Assembly: GCA_016932015.1 (NCBI GenBank)
Contig: JAFGDQ010000094.1
Coordinates: 1 to 64,000 of the forward strand
DNA from: Spirochaetota bacterium
Lineage (GTDB): Bacteria; Spirochaetota; UBA4802; JAFGDQ01
Reading direction: 5' to 3'
Length of the DNA: 64,000 nucleotides
Shown here: positions 46,851 through 55,115 of the stretch, in pieces
How the letters are laid out: every line of letters starts with the position of its first letter
How positions within the stretch are numbered: position 1 is the stretch's first letter
Position numbers and translations under genes: made by a program
The notes under the pieces: generated by a model
Seen by the model: the letters and a program-made list of their open reading frames with translations, nothing else
The model's database searches: none
Told to the model about the DNA's origin: nothing

Positions 46851-47861
46851 TTAAAGAGGCCTGATGGGAATGTAAATTTCGCCCTGACTTGTTTTGTCAT
46901 AGCCCGGGTTCAGATAATTTTGGAATTTTGAAAAAAGAAGGCGTTTTTTATCTACACAATAACCGCTTGCCGGCAGCCAGTTTCTGTAAATAACCTGAGT
47001 AACATCCAGATTTTCATCAGGAGGCAGGTTATAATAGCCGACAGCATATTTGCCCCCGGGAATAATCATTTTACCTGTCTCTCCGGTCACCCTGATATCT
47101 GACGGAATTTTCATGCAGATACTGGTTCTGAGCCTGCTGTCATTTGTAATGCCGAAATGATCATGGTATATAACAATAGCATTTTTTTCGGTTATCTGAT
47201 CAGGATATGCTTCTGCCCAGTTGCATAGCCTGGTATAAAGCTTTTTTAACGGATCGGAATCATATATATCCGGCCCTGTATGCCTTAAATAAGCTACATT
47301 AATATCTGAAATATCTTTTATATTAATATCTATATCATTGAGTTTAATTTTTTTTGGAGGGAGAGTAATCCTTTTTATAAAATTTACAGGTTTAAATGTC
47401 AAATAATTGAAATTGTTTTCCTGATCATTCTCATTATTTATTTCTTTATTCGCGTTTCGCTGCCAGGCTCCCGGACTCATTAAAAAATACCTCTTAAATA
47501 TTCGTCCAAATGATGAAGATGAACCGAAACCGTAATTATATGCAACATTAGTAATTTTTTTATCCGGATTAACGAATAACTCGGCAGCAGCTTTTTCAAT
47601 CCGAAGGCGCCGTATATAGCGGTGCAGAGATTCTCCGGTAACTGCTTTGAATATTCTGTGAAAATAATACTTGGAATAATTTGCTATCCGGGCAAGTTCC
47701 TCAAGCCTCAGATCCTCATCAAGATTTAACTCGATATAATCAATTACCCTGTTTATACCTGTTACATAAGTTTTATTTTGAAATTTCTCATTTTTTGGAT
47801 AAGCCGCTTTCTTATACATAATACGGCCTATGGCCTTTTTTAAATCGTATTTAGCAGGCAT
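46851..47861 (-). CDS. AraC-family regulator with GyrI-like effector domain
   Basis: 336-residue transcription factor. Two AraC-type helix-turn-helix motifs lie at about residues 35-140 ('RLEELARIANYSKYYFHRIFK' region and 'ITNVAYNYGFGSSSSFGRIFKRYF'), and the C-terminal half (about 180-336) is a GyrI-like small-molecule-binding domain as in Rob and BmrR-type proteins ('YLRHTGPDIYDSDPLKKLYTRL', 'IPGGKYAVGYY'). Such regulators usually bind hydrophobic or aromatic effectors. It is codirectional with, and upstream of, the flavoenzyme-transport-GRE genes, so it is the likely regulator of the cluster; that link is positional. Confidence 0.9.
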   Translation of the reverse strand: MPAKYDLKKAIGRIMYKKAAYPKNEKFQNKTYVTGINRVIDYIELNLDEDLRLEELARIANYSKYYFHRIFKAVTGESLHRYIRRLRIEKAAAELFVNPDKKITNVAYNYGFGSSSSFGRIFKRYFLMSPGAWQRNANKEINNENDQENNFNYLTFKPVNFIKRITLPPKKIKLNDIDINIKDISDINVAYLRHTGPDIYDSDPLKKLYTRLCNWAEAYPDQITEKNAIVIYHDHFGITNDSRLRTSICMKIPSDIRVTGETGKMIIPGGKYAVGYYNLPPDENLDVTQVIYRNWLPASGYCVDKKRLLFSKFQNYLNPGYDKTSQGEIYIPIRPL

Positions 47862-47970
47862 ATGGGTCAGTTTCCCTAATGAAATACCATTGAATTATTA
47901 TTAAATAAACCGGATTTGCCAAATCACATTAAAAATATTTACTGATATGCTTCTTACTTACTCAACGTTG

Positions 47971-48152
47971 ACTGACTTTTTACTTTAGAATAACATTATT
48001 TTCTGTTAAATATATAGTTTTTTAATCAATTTTTAAGCAAGAGAAAGTTAACTAAGCCGCAAAGGACATGGATGGACTACTTGCGGCATAAAATTGTTTA
48101 AAAAACTATATACTTAACATCTCAATTGTAATCATTAGAATAAAAAGTCAGT
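47971..48152. repeat. Palindromic repeat element, copy 1
   Basis: 182-bp element with 12-bp perfect inverted ends (ACTGACTTTTTA / TAAAAAGTCAGT). The inner arms also mirror each other (AAATATATAGTTTTTTAATC against AAGTATATAGTTTTTTAAAC) and the centre forms a GCCGCAA/TTGCGGC hairpin. A diverged copy lies at 50.59-50.75 kb. Confidence 0.7.
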
Positions 48153-48341
48153 TAAAATTGAATAAGTTACATAACGCTACAAATCCTGAAATAGTCAATT
48201 GTAATTTGTTTAATTCTGATTATACTGATTATGCCATATCCTGAATTCAGGCTTCTACTCCCGGTTTATTGAGAAATCAGATTGACATGTCTTTTTTTTT
48301 CCGATAAAGATAATATTAAATCTACAGAAGGTTATTTTTTT

Positions 48342-48788
48342 ATGCAATTATTCACACAAATAGGCGATCTTGGCCCAAGCTGGTTTCATATAGCATTAAG
48401 AACACTGGTACTGCTGTCTCATTCCGAATCATTATTAAAAAGTAAAATAATTGCCGATATTCTTGGGACAGACCCCACCTTTGTAAGAAAAATTCTGAAA
48501 CGCCTTGAAAAAGATGAAATTGTAAAAGCTCATGGCGGCAGATACGGCGGTTATTCAATAAGTAAAAAACCGGAGGATATTACAGTTGGAGATGTTTACA
48601 GATCGCTGACAAAGGGCGGATCTGTTAATATTTTTTCAGTTAAACAAACCGGTACTGAAGCATTCATCTCCATGATTATCACAAAAGCAGAAAATAAATT
48701 CAAGTCGATTCTTGACGAATATACTATATCCGATATAAAAAAATATATTTCTCCTGCCATACCTTCATCTTATATAGATTCCAAATAA
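48342..48788 (+). CDS. Rrf2-family transcriptional regulator
   Basis: 148-residue winged-helix regulator. The start at ATG 48342 gives the normal Rrf2 N-terminus; an in-frame ATG at 48282 adds 20 unrelated residues. The recognition helix region is 'IIADILGTDPTFVRKILKRLE', and 'GGRYGGYSISKKPEDITVGDVYRSL' is the wing and following helix. The three cysteines that bind an Fe-S cluster in IscR/NsrR are absent, so it should be a cluster-free (CymR or YwnA-like) regulator. It is upstream of and codirectional with the serine hydrolase, and both lie between two repeat copies. Confidence 0.88.
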   Translation: MQLFTQIGDLGPSWFHIALRTLVLLSHSESLLKSKIIADILGTDPTFVRKILKRLEKDEIVKAHGGRYGGYSISKKPEDITVGDVYRSLTKGGSVNIFSVKQTGTEAFISMIITKAENKFKSILDEYTISDIKKYISPAIPSSYIDSK

Positions 48789-48987
48789 TATGTATAATAA
48801 TACCTTGATGAAAAAATAATTGACAAATTATTATTTTAACCTAATTGTGAAAAATATATCACAATTAAGTAACTGATGCCAGTAAACAAAAATATATGAC
48901 ATCAAAAACCCGGATGATAATTACGATAAAATTGGATTTTAAAATATTTTTATATAATAATTAAATATTATTTCGGGAGGTAGCTGT

Positions 48988-50316
48988 ATGGAATCAGTAA
49001 GTAAATACAGAATGTTAAGTATTTTTTTAATCCTGTTGTTATCATTGATTCCGCTTGCGTGCGATAAAACACTACAATCTGTAAAACCGGAAACAGCAGG
49101 TTTATCGTCTGAAACTCTGGCTGAAATCGATGATATTTTTAATCAGGCAATTAGTAATAATCAGATTAAGGGTCAGGTAGCCATTGTAGCAAGAAACAAC
49201 AAAATTGTATACTTTAAAGCATTTGGTTACAGAGATGAGAACAAACCAATGGAGAAAGATACTATTTTTAGAATTTGTTCTATGTCAAAACCTGTAACCG
49301 CTGTTGCTGTTATGCAGTTATGGGAAAACGGCAAATTTAAACTGGATGACCCTCTTTATAACTACATCCCGGAATTTAAGGATGTTAAAGTTGCCGTCAA
49401 ATCAAAGAATGGATACAGACTTGAACAGGCAAAAAGACCTGTCACCATCAGACATCTTCTTACGCACACCTCAGGTATCAGCTATGGTTTTTTCGGCCGT
49501 CCGGTTGTAGCAAGGTCATATCTGGATAATGATATTTCCGACGGTTTCAGGATTACAAACGGAACTATAGGAGAAGCATGCAAACGTCTTGCGAAATGCC
49601 CGTTAGTATTTCATCCCGGAGAAGGCTGGGAATATGGTCTTAATTTTGACGTACTTGGCCGTTTTGTGGAAGTTATATCCGGAATGCCTTATGATAAATA
49701 CCTGGAAGAAAAAATATTCAAGCCGCTTATGATGCAGGATACTTTCTTTTTTGTCCCTGAAGAAAAGCTTGCCCGCCTTGCGGCATTATACCAGCCCGGT
49801 ATGAACGGAAAACTTCAAAAATTAGACAAGCAGGTAACTGCACCCGGCTTTTTATCTCCTGTAAAATCAACAATATATGATCCGAATTATTCCAGTTCAG
49901 GACCAAAGACGTACTTTTCAGGCGGCGCCGGTCTTCATTCAACTGCCGGGGATTATATGCGATTCTGCCAAATGCTGCTGAACAAAGGGGAAAATAATGG
50001 AGTACGCATCCTGAAATCCGAAACTGTTGATTTTATGACGAAAAATCAAAGCGGCGGCTTTACACTGGATTTTAATAAAGGAGCTAATTACGGATTTGGA
50101 TTTGGTGTAATTACAGACAGCAGCATAAGCAGCTCCCCGCTGCCTGAATACAGTTATTTCTGGATGGGAATCTATAATACAAGCTTCTACATTGATCAGC
50201 AAAACAGAATAATTGCAGCAACATTCAGCCAGTTATTTCCCAATTTTACGGCTGCTGACATTATACCTAAATTCCAGGCTCAGACACAAAAGGCTGTAAT
50301 TAAAAATAAAATATAA
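48988..50316 (+). CDS. Lipoprotein serine hydrolase, class C beta-lactamase/esterase family
   Basis: 442-residue lipoprotein (lipobox ending at Cys25, 'LIPLAC') with a beta-lactamase-fold serine hydrolase domain. The nucleophile motif S-x-x-K is Ser98-Met-Ser-Lys101, and the second-motif tyrosine is Tyr216 in 'GWEYGLNFDVLGR', the form found in EstB-like esterases and DD-peptidase-like proteins rather than true beta-lactamases. A GGGAGG precedes the ATG at 8 nt. Cell-wall peptide or ester hydrolysis in the periplasm is likely; antibiotic resistance should not be assumed. Confidence 0.88.
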   Translation: MESVSKYRMLSIFLILLLSLIPLACDKTLQSVKPETAGLSSETLAEIDDIFNQAISNNQIKGQVAIVARNNKIVYFKAFGYRDENKPMEKDTIFRICSMSKPVTAVAVMQLWENGKFKLDDPLYNYIPEFKDVKVAVKSKNGYRLEQAKRPVTIRHLLTHTSGISYGFFGRPVVARSYLDNDISDGFRITNGTIGEACKRLAKCPLVFHPGEGWEYGLNFDVLGRFVEVISGMPYDKYLEEKIFKPLMMQDTFFFVPEEKLARLAALYQPGMNGKLQKLDKQVTAPGFLSPVKSTIYDPNYSSSGPKTYFSGGAGLHSTAGDYMRFCQMLLNKGENNGVRILKSETVDFMTKNQSGGFTLDFNKGANYGFGFGVITDSSISSSPLPEYSYFWMGIYNTSFYIDQQNRIIAATFSQLFPNFTAADIIPKFQAQTQKAVIKNKI

Positions 50317-50357
50317 AACCGGGCACTAACACTCCGGCCATAAACATGCATATATTT

Positions 50358-50391
50358 ATTCTCCGCCCTGAAGGCGGAGAATGGGGTTTTT
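50358..50391 (+). terminator. Rho-independent terminator after the serine hydrolase
   Basis: Perfect 10-bp stem ATTCTCCGCC/GGCGGAGAAT, 5-nt loop, then GGGGTTTTT; 42 nt past the stop. Confidence 0.8.
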
Positions 50392-50441
50392 AAAAAAATA
50401 TTGCGCAGAAGCTGCTTGTATTTTAATAGTATAAAGAGTTT

Positions 50442-50580
50442 ATTTGAATATAGCGGTTTACGTTTAAATTAGTACATTCACCCGGCTTCGACTTCGCTCA
50501 GCCAGCGTAAGGGCCGCACGCTGGGTGTAGCCGAAGGGTGCGATATATATTAAATATTTCGTAAACCGCTATATTCAAAT
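50442..50580. mobile_element. MITE-like element with 21-bp perfect terminal inverted repeats
   Basis: 139 bp. Bases 50442-50462 are the exact reverse complement of 50560-50580 (21 of 21). The interior is far more GC-rich than its surroundings and contains a CCAGCGT/ACGCTGG hairpin and a REP-like 'GACTTCGCTCAGCC' stretch facing 'GTAGCCGAAGGG'. There is no coding capacity. It probably moved by a transposase in trans; target-site duplication is not clear (at most TT). Confidence 0.7.
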
Positions 50581-50585
50581 TTACA

Positions 50586-50750
50586 CCCTTTTACTTAAGA
50601 GTAATGTTGATTTCTGTTAAATATTTAGTTATTAATCAATTTTATGCCGCAAATAGTCTATCAATATCCTTTGCGGATAGCGGCGAAATCCCGTTGCCTT
50701 AAAATAAAAATCCATATATTTAATAATTCAATTGCTAAAATAAAAAGTAA
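50586..50750. repeat. Palindromic repeat element, copy 2 (diverged)
   Basis: About 80 percent identical by eye over its first 58 nt to the left arm of copy 1 (shared words TTTCTGTTAAATAT, TAATCAATTTT) and sharing the central CCGCAAA/TTTGCGG hairpin. It directly abuts the MITE-like element. The outer inverted ends are degraded. Confidence 0.6.
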
Positions 50751-50790
50751 TAATCAGTAAGTTTAATTAAATTACCAGAAGGCAAAAATA

Positions 50791-51762
50791 ATGAATAAAA
50801 TTACAGACTTAAAAACAAAAATAGACCCTGAACTCTCACCCTCTCTTGACATGATGCCGCCTGACGGCATAGATTTCACTGATCTCCAGGCAATGCGTGC
50901 TGCCAGCGAAAAAATGTTTGGTGAAATGGCTGCAATGATGCCTCCTGTACCTGGAGTAAAGATTAAGGACAGGATGGTGCCCGGCCCGGAAAACTCTCCT
51001 GAGGTGGGAGTCAGAATTTACAGCCCTGAAAACAGTTCAGGGAAAATGCCTGCTCTGCTGTGGATTCACGGCGGGGGATATATCGCAGGCAGCCTCACAT
51101 TTGACGATTATCCGATGAAGCAGCTGTGTGCCAGTATAGGCTGTATTATCGTTTCCGTAAATTACCGTTTGGCTCCTGAAAACCCGTTCCCTGCAGCAAC
51201 AGAAGACTGCTATGCATCCCTCAAATGGATGGCAGCTTCATGTGAAGAACTTCAAATAGATAAATCCCGCATTGCGATAGGCGGCGGAAGTGCCGGAGGG
51301 GGACTTGCCGCAGGACTTGCCATTCTTGTGAGAGACAGAGGAGAGATAAATATTATATTTCAGCTTCTGATATATCCGATGCTGGATAATCGCAATGTAA
51401 CACATTCAAGCCACACAATTACAGACCCGCGTACATGGGACAGAAGCAAAAACCTGTTCGCCTGGGAGGCGTATCTCGGCAAAGACGCTGATCCGGAAAA
51501 TGTTTCTCCATATGCCGCAGCATCGCGTGAAAAAAATCTTTCCGGCCTGCCGCCTGCTTATATTGCTGTTGGTGAACTTGACCTTTTCCTTGACGAGAAT
51601 ATTGAGTACGCTCAAAAACTTCTGCAGGCAGGCGTATCAACCGAACTTCATGTATATCCCGGAGCAACTCACGGTTTTGACGGAATGGCAACCGCGTCGG
51701 TTTCCATGAGATTTATTCAGGAAAGGAATAATGCGCTGAAAAAGGCATTTAAAAAATCCTGA
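50791..51762 (+). CDS. Alpha/beta hydrolase, hormone-sensitive-lipase (HSL) family esterase
   Basis: 323-residue carboxylic ester hydrolase. The oxyanion hole motif is HGGG (93-96), the nucleophile is Ser167 in GGSAG, the acid Asp264 lies in 'GELDLFLDENIEYA', and the His294 in 'GATHGFD'. All catalytic residues are present. No signal peptide, so a cytoplasmic esterase of short-chain or aryl esters. The gene stands alone; a 55-nt gap separates it from the convergent unknown gene. Confidence 0.92.
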   Translation: MNKITDLKTKIDPELSPSLDMMPPDGIDFTDLQAMRAASEKMFGEMAAMMPPVPGVKIKDRMVPGPENSPEVGVRIYSPENSSGKMPALLWIHGGGYIAGSLTFDDYPMKQLCASIGCIIVSVNYRLAPENPFPAATEDCYASLKWMAASCEELQIDKSRIAIGGGSAGGGLAAGLAILVRDRGEINIIFQLLIYPMLDNRNVTHSSHTITDPRTWDRSKNLFAWEAYLGKDADPENVSPYAAASREKNLSGLPPAYIAVGELDLFLDENIEYAQKLLQAGVSTELHVYPGATHGFDGMATASVSMRFIQERNNALKKAFKKS

Positions 51763-51817
51763 TCAACTGCATACAGACGCAAACAGGGGAAAACAGACTT
51801 TTATAATATTGTACTGT

Positions 51818-52744
51818 CTAATATGCATCCAAATTCTTATTGAAATACAACCTGTGAGTAATAGCCCTTTCAAGCCCGAAAACATCCTCTCTCAATTCCT
51901 GCAGTTTCGGGTCTTTACTTATCTTCTTTTTTACATCAAAAATCATTTCCCTGAGGCTGAGCAGGTCTTTACTGTGCAGAAATTTACCGGTTTCAACAAG
52001 TTGCGATAAATACGCAAACTGCTTTCGTCTTATCTGAGCCTTAAAAAAAAATTCAATTCCGTATATTTTCAGGATTCTTGCAAGCGGATAATTACTGTTT
52101 TTGGAAATCAGGCTGGAATATTTTTTAAGCCCTGTACCGTTATCAAAATTCAAATTGCCGTTTTCCTGTATCACTATTTTATTATCAGTCTGAGTTTTAT
52201 TGATCACTTTTTTTTCGTTACTGTTTGAAGCCGCTTTATTGATTTCAATATTAAGATGATGAGATTTCCATTCTTCCGTATATTCCTCAAAATTCTTTTC
52301 CATCATCCTTTCAAGTTCACCCATCATGATTGCCTTGTTTGCCACCTGCCCCAGAGGTGTATTGTTAAGCGTATTCATAATAGGCATTATTTCCTTGACC
52401 ACCTGATGATATGTCACCCTTTTATAATGTTCAGATTCATAAAGTCTGATCAATTCATCCTGAAAAAACAATTTCAGTTTTCTGAGTGTTTTTAAATCAC
52501 ATTCAACATAGCCTTCTACTTTTGGTATATTAGACAGTCTGTCCTCACCCACGATTTCTATCGCAAAAATCATATGAGCTTCAATTAATGATTTTATTAA
52601 TTGCCTCGCGAAAGCAGGTTCTATGCCAATGGCCATATTCAAATGATGGACAAAATCATCCGAATGCGGGATGGAATCATTATCCACCCGTTCATTCCTT
52701 TTTTTAATTTCCTGGAATATTTCCAGTGCAATTTTTTTCGACAT
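51818..52744 (-). CDS. Helical protein of unknown function
   Basis: 308 residues, no signal peptide or membrane segment, not recognised. The N-terminal 70 residues could be a winged-helix-like unit ('DDFVHHLNMAIGIEPAFARQLI' then a beta pair 'MIFAIEIVGE'). A predicted helical middle is followed by a polar, Asn/Lys-rich linker (about 165-205) and a C-terminal helical domain rich in Leu and charged residues ('QFAYLSQLVETGKFLHSKDLL'). A single-gene unit located before tRNA-Asp, with the HSL gene convergent. Cytoplasmic regulatory or structural role is only a guess. Confidence 0.7.
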   Translation of the reverse strand: MSKKIALEIFQEIKKRNERVDNDSIPHSDDFVHHLNMAIGIEPAFARQLIKSLIEAHMIFAIEIVGEDRLSNIPKVEGYVECDLKTLRKLKLFFQDELIRLYESEHYKRVTYHQVVKEIMPIMNTLNNTPLGQVANKAIMMGELERMMEKNFEEYTEEWKSHHLNIEINKAASNSNEKKVINKTQTDNKIVIQENGNLNFDNGTGLKKYSSLISKNSNYPLARILKIYGIEFFFKAQIRRKQFAYLSQLVETGKFLHSKDLLSLREMIFDVKKKISKDPKLQELREDVFGLERAITHRLYFNKNLDAY

Positions 52745-52952
52745 TTAAATAACCTGCATTAAAATTAACGTGGGATGTGTAAAAATTTTATTGTCAGCTG
52801 ATAATATTACAATCAATTTATGTATATGCAGCCATGTTTATTATCATTTATAAAATAATATTTTAATGTCATTAATGCAATATAATAATATATTTCTGAT
52901 TTTAAATTAATAATCTTAAAGGAAAAATATTAAAAAAGCATAATTTTTTTTG

Positions 52953-52980
52953 TTGACAGAAACCGGATAAAATTTACTGT
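52953..52980 (+). promoter_or_regulatory. Promoter of tRNA-Asp
   Basis: TTGACA, 16-nt spacer, TACTGT, ending 16 nt before the tRNA; same architecture as at tRNA-Gly. Confidence 0.6.
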
Positions 52981-52996
52981 ACCAATACTTTCTGCT

Positions 52997-53071
52997 GGGG
53001 TGTTAGCTCAGTTTGGTTAGAGTGCCTGCCTGTCACGCAGGAGGTCGCGAGTTCGAGCCTCGTACACCCCG
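52997..53071 (+). tRNA. tRNA-Asp (anticodon GTC)
   Basis: 75 nt cloverleaf: acceptor GGGGTGT/ACACCCC, D-arm from GCTCAGTTTGG, anticodon stem CCTGC/GCAGG with loop CTGTCAC, T-arm with GTTCGAGC, discriminator G. CCA is not encoded. The GUC anticodon is a queuosine target, and queC is present in the window. Confidence 0.95.
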
Positions 53072-53077
53072 ATAAAA

Positions 53078-53108
53078 AAATCTGCATATATGTGCAGATT
53101 TTTTTTTG
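53078..53108 (+). terminator. Rho-independent terminator of tRNA-Asp
   Basis: Stem AAATCTGCA/TGCAGATTT, loop TATATG, followed by a run of T; 7 nt past the tRNA. Confidence 0.85.
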
Positions 53109-53211
53109 AAAAAAACCGCTTTCCCTCCTGTTTTTTAATGACTTTCCGGACATTCATGCTATAATATAATCACCTTTTGGTTATTGGAAAATAAATTAGC
53201 GGTTATTCTGC

Positions 53212-53871
53212 ATGAAAAAAATCTCAAAATCACTGCTGTTTCTTACATTACTTGTACAATTCTGCACTTATGACTTTTCAATAGGGCCGTGGGAAGACGG
53301 AATAATTCCGTATTATCTTTCAGGAGATTTTACAGATAATGATGTCCGGAACATTCGTGAAGCTATGGATAGCTGGGAGAATGTGTGCGGAGTCAGATTT
53401 ACCGAAGTAAAACCAAGATCAAGCGCATATAAAATAGTCCGCGTATCAGCAAATGAATGGTTTTCATCAATCGGTGAAAACAACTCAAACTGCCAGATGG
53501 TTTTCGGAAACGCATATTCTGATATTAACGTAATAATTCATGAATTAGGACATTGCCTCGGTCTTGTACACGAGCATCAAAGACCTGACAGGGATCAATA
53601 TGTCACTGTCATTTGGGAGAATATATTAACAGGCAAGGAATTCAACTTTGATATAATTGACAATCCTCTATATGTTGAAGAGAATTTTGAATATGATTAT
53701 CATTCAATAATGCATTACGCACCCGCAAGTTTCAGCATAGACGGGACTCCTACAATTATTGCAGCGGGAGACGAGGAAATTTACCGATCAGGCGGGATAA
53801 CAGAACTTGACGCAGAACACGCAAGAGCAATATACGGACCGCCTCTTGAAGATGATGATTTTTACGAATGA
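53212..53871 (+). CDS. Exported astacin-like zinc metalloprotease (M12A)
   Basis: 219 residues with a signal peptide (about 1-18). The zinc motif HELGHCLGLVHE (110-121) matches the astacin consensus HExxHxxGxxHE exactly, and the Met-turn SIMHY (165-169) includes the astacin zinc-ligand Tyr. The catalytic domain begins almost at once ('PWEDGIIPYYL', about 26), so there is no room for the inhibitory propeptide of many astacins. No C-terminal extra domains. First gene of a four-gene plus-strand run with a beta-barrel protein, a tetrahaem cytochrome and a HAMP protein; whether they cooperate is unknown. Confidence 0.9.
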   Translation: MKKISKSLLFLTLLVQFCTYDFSIGPWEDGIIPYYLSGDFTDNDVRNIREAMDSWENVCGVRFTEVKPRSSAYKIVRVSANEWFSSIGENNSNCQMVFGNAYSDINVIIHELGHCLGLVHEHQRPDRDQYVTVIWENILTGKEFNFDIIDNPLYVEENFEYDYHSIMHYAPASFSIDGTPTIIAAGDEEIYRSGGITELDAEHARAIYGPPLEDDDFYE

Positions 53872-53893
53872 AAAATAAAAAAACAGAGGATTT

Positions 53894-55102
53894 ATGAGAA
53901 CAGTCTTTACCCTGGCAATTCTTTTTTTCAGTATCGACACAGCGAATGCTTTCGGGGAAACAAAAATTCTGGATGATTTTTTACTGAGTCAGGCTTCCGG
54001 TCAATACGAGACTGAAAATAATCAGCCAAAAACAACAAAACAGGAAATTGAGGAATTGAAAGCACGGGTAGCTGAGCTTGAAGATCTAAAAGAGGAAGTC
54101 AGACTCCTGAAAACAGAGGTTGATATTTTAAAGGCATTTGATATCAGCGGTTTTTTTGATGTTAATATATCTAACTATAAAAATAAACCGAATATTTTTT
54201 CCATAGGATCATTCGAACTTGATATAGAACATAACTATAAACATTTCCAGGTGGCCGCAGCGCTTGTTTTTGATGAAGGAGCTGAACTGGGAGTCGGATT
54301 TATTGACTACCATATTTTCGGGAGCAGAATATCTCCAAGAGGGCGTTTATTCCGGGGAGAAGGCCTGCATGTTCAAATAGGCAAATTCGATGTACCTTTC
54401 GGAAATGACTGGTATGAGTATTCACCTGATGCAAGAATTACAGTTACGCCTCCTCTGACAACCGATATAATAATGGACGGAGGATATAATGATGAAGGCG
54501 TAAGAATTCTGCTGAATTTTATAGCATTTAATGCAACTCTTTATATGCTCGACGGCATTGAAGAGAAATACACTTACGGGGGTAATTCTTTCGGCGGCCG
54601 TGTCGGGCTCACTCCGTTCTCTAATCCATATGAACTTTCGTCTGGAGCTGTTCCCGTATTTGAAACCGGTTTTTCCTGTATATATGATATTGACAGAGAA
54701 GGTGCTGCAGCTGAAAAAATTTTTGCAGTGGACCTTAAAAGTAAAGCAGGTCCTATCATATTAAGCTCTGAATACTATCGCAGAGATAAAAATGCGGGCA
54801 TTCTTCTTTACGGATACCATGTGACAGCAGGATTCGACTTCAGTTATCTTTCAATATTTCCGGTAATAATATTCGGCAGATACGAACAGTCATTTTCCGA
54901 AGAATTCGTTTCAATAGACGAACAGGAAGGAATTAATAAAAAAAAATTAACACGGTTGACAGGAGGCCTCAATATCAATATTTCAAATATATCATATTTA
55001 AAATTCGAGTATCAGAATTATCTTAATGCCTATGATGAATATAAAGAGGATCAGTATTACAGCAAAATGCTGTATTATCTTCAGTTGGTAATCACCTTTT
55101 AA
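53894..55102 (+). CDS. Outer-membrane beta-barrel protein with N-terminal coiled coil
   Basis: 402 residues. A signal peptide ends near 'DTANA', a coiled coil with strict heptads (about 50-80, 'LKARVAELEDLKEEVRLLK') follows, and the rest is alternating beta strands with many aromatic ends, finishing in 'LVITF' with the C-terminal Phe of outer-membrane barrels. This layout (periplasmic coiled coil plus barrel) is common in porin-like proteins that attach to peptidoglycan or form trimers. AGAGGA precedes the ATG. The tetrahaem cytochrome gene follows 13 nt downstream. Not assigned to a named porin family. Confidence 0.75.
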   Translation: MRTVFTLAILFFSIDTANAFGETKILDDFLLSQASGQYETENNQPKTTKQEIEELKARVAELEDLKEEVRLLKTEVDILKAFDISGFFDVNISNYKNKPNIFSIGSFELDIEHNYKHFQVAAALVFDEGAELGVGFIDYHIFGSRISPRGRLFRGEGLHVQIGKFDVPFGNDWYEYSPDARITVTPPLTTDIIMDGGYNDEGVRILLNFIAFNATLYMLDGIEEKYTYGGNSFGGRVGLTPFSNPYELSSGAVPVFETGFSCIYDIDREGAAAEKIFAVDLKSKAGPIILSSEYYRRDKNAGILLYGYHVTAGFDFSYLSIFPVIIFGRYEQSFSEEFVSIDEQEGINKKKLTRLTGGLNINISNISYLKFEYQNYLNAYDEYKEDQYYSKMLYYLQLVITF

Positions 55103-55115
55103 CGGAGTGCGCAAT

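Noticed and set aside
48988-50316. True class C beta-lactamase
   Set aside because: The second motif is the EstB-like 'EYGLNFDVLG' form and the protein is a lipoprotein; esterase or DD-peptidase-like function is at least as likely.
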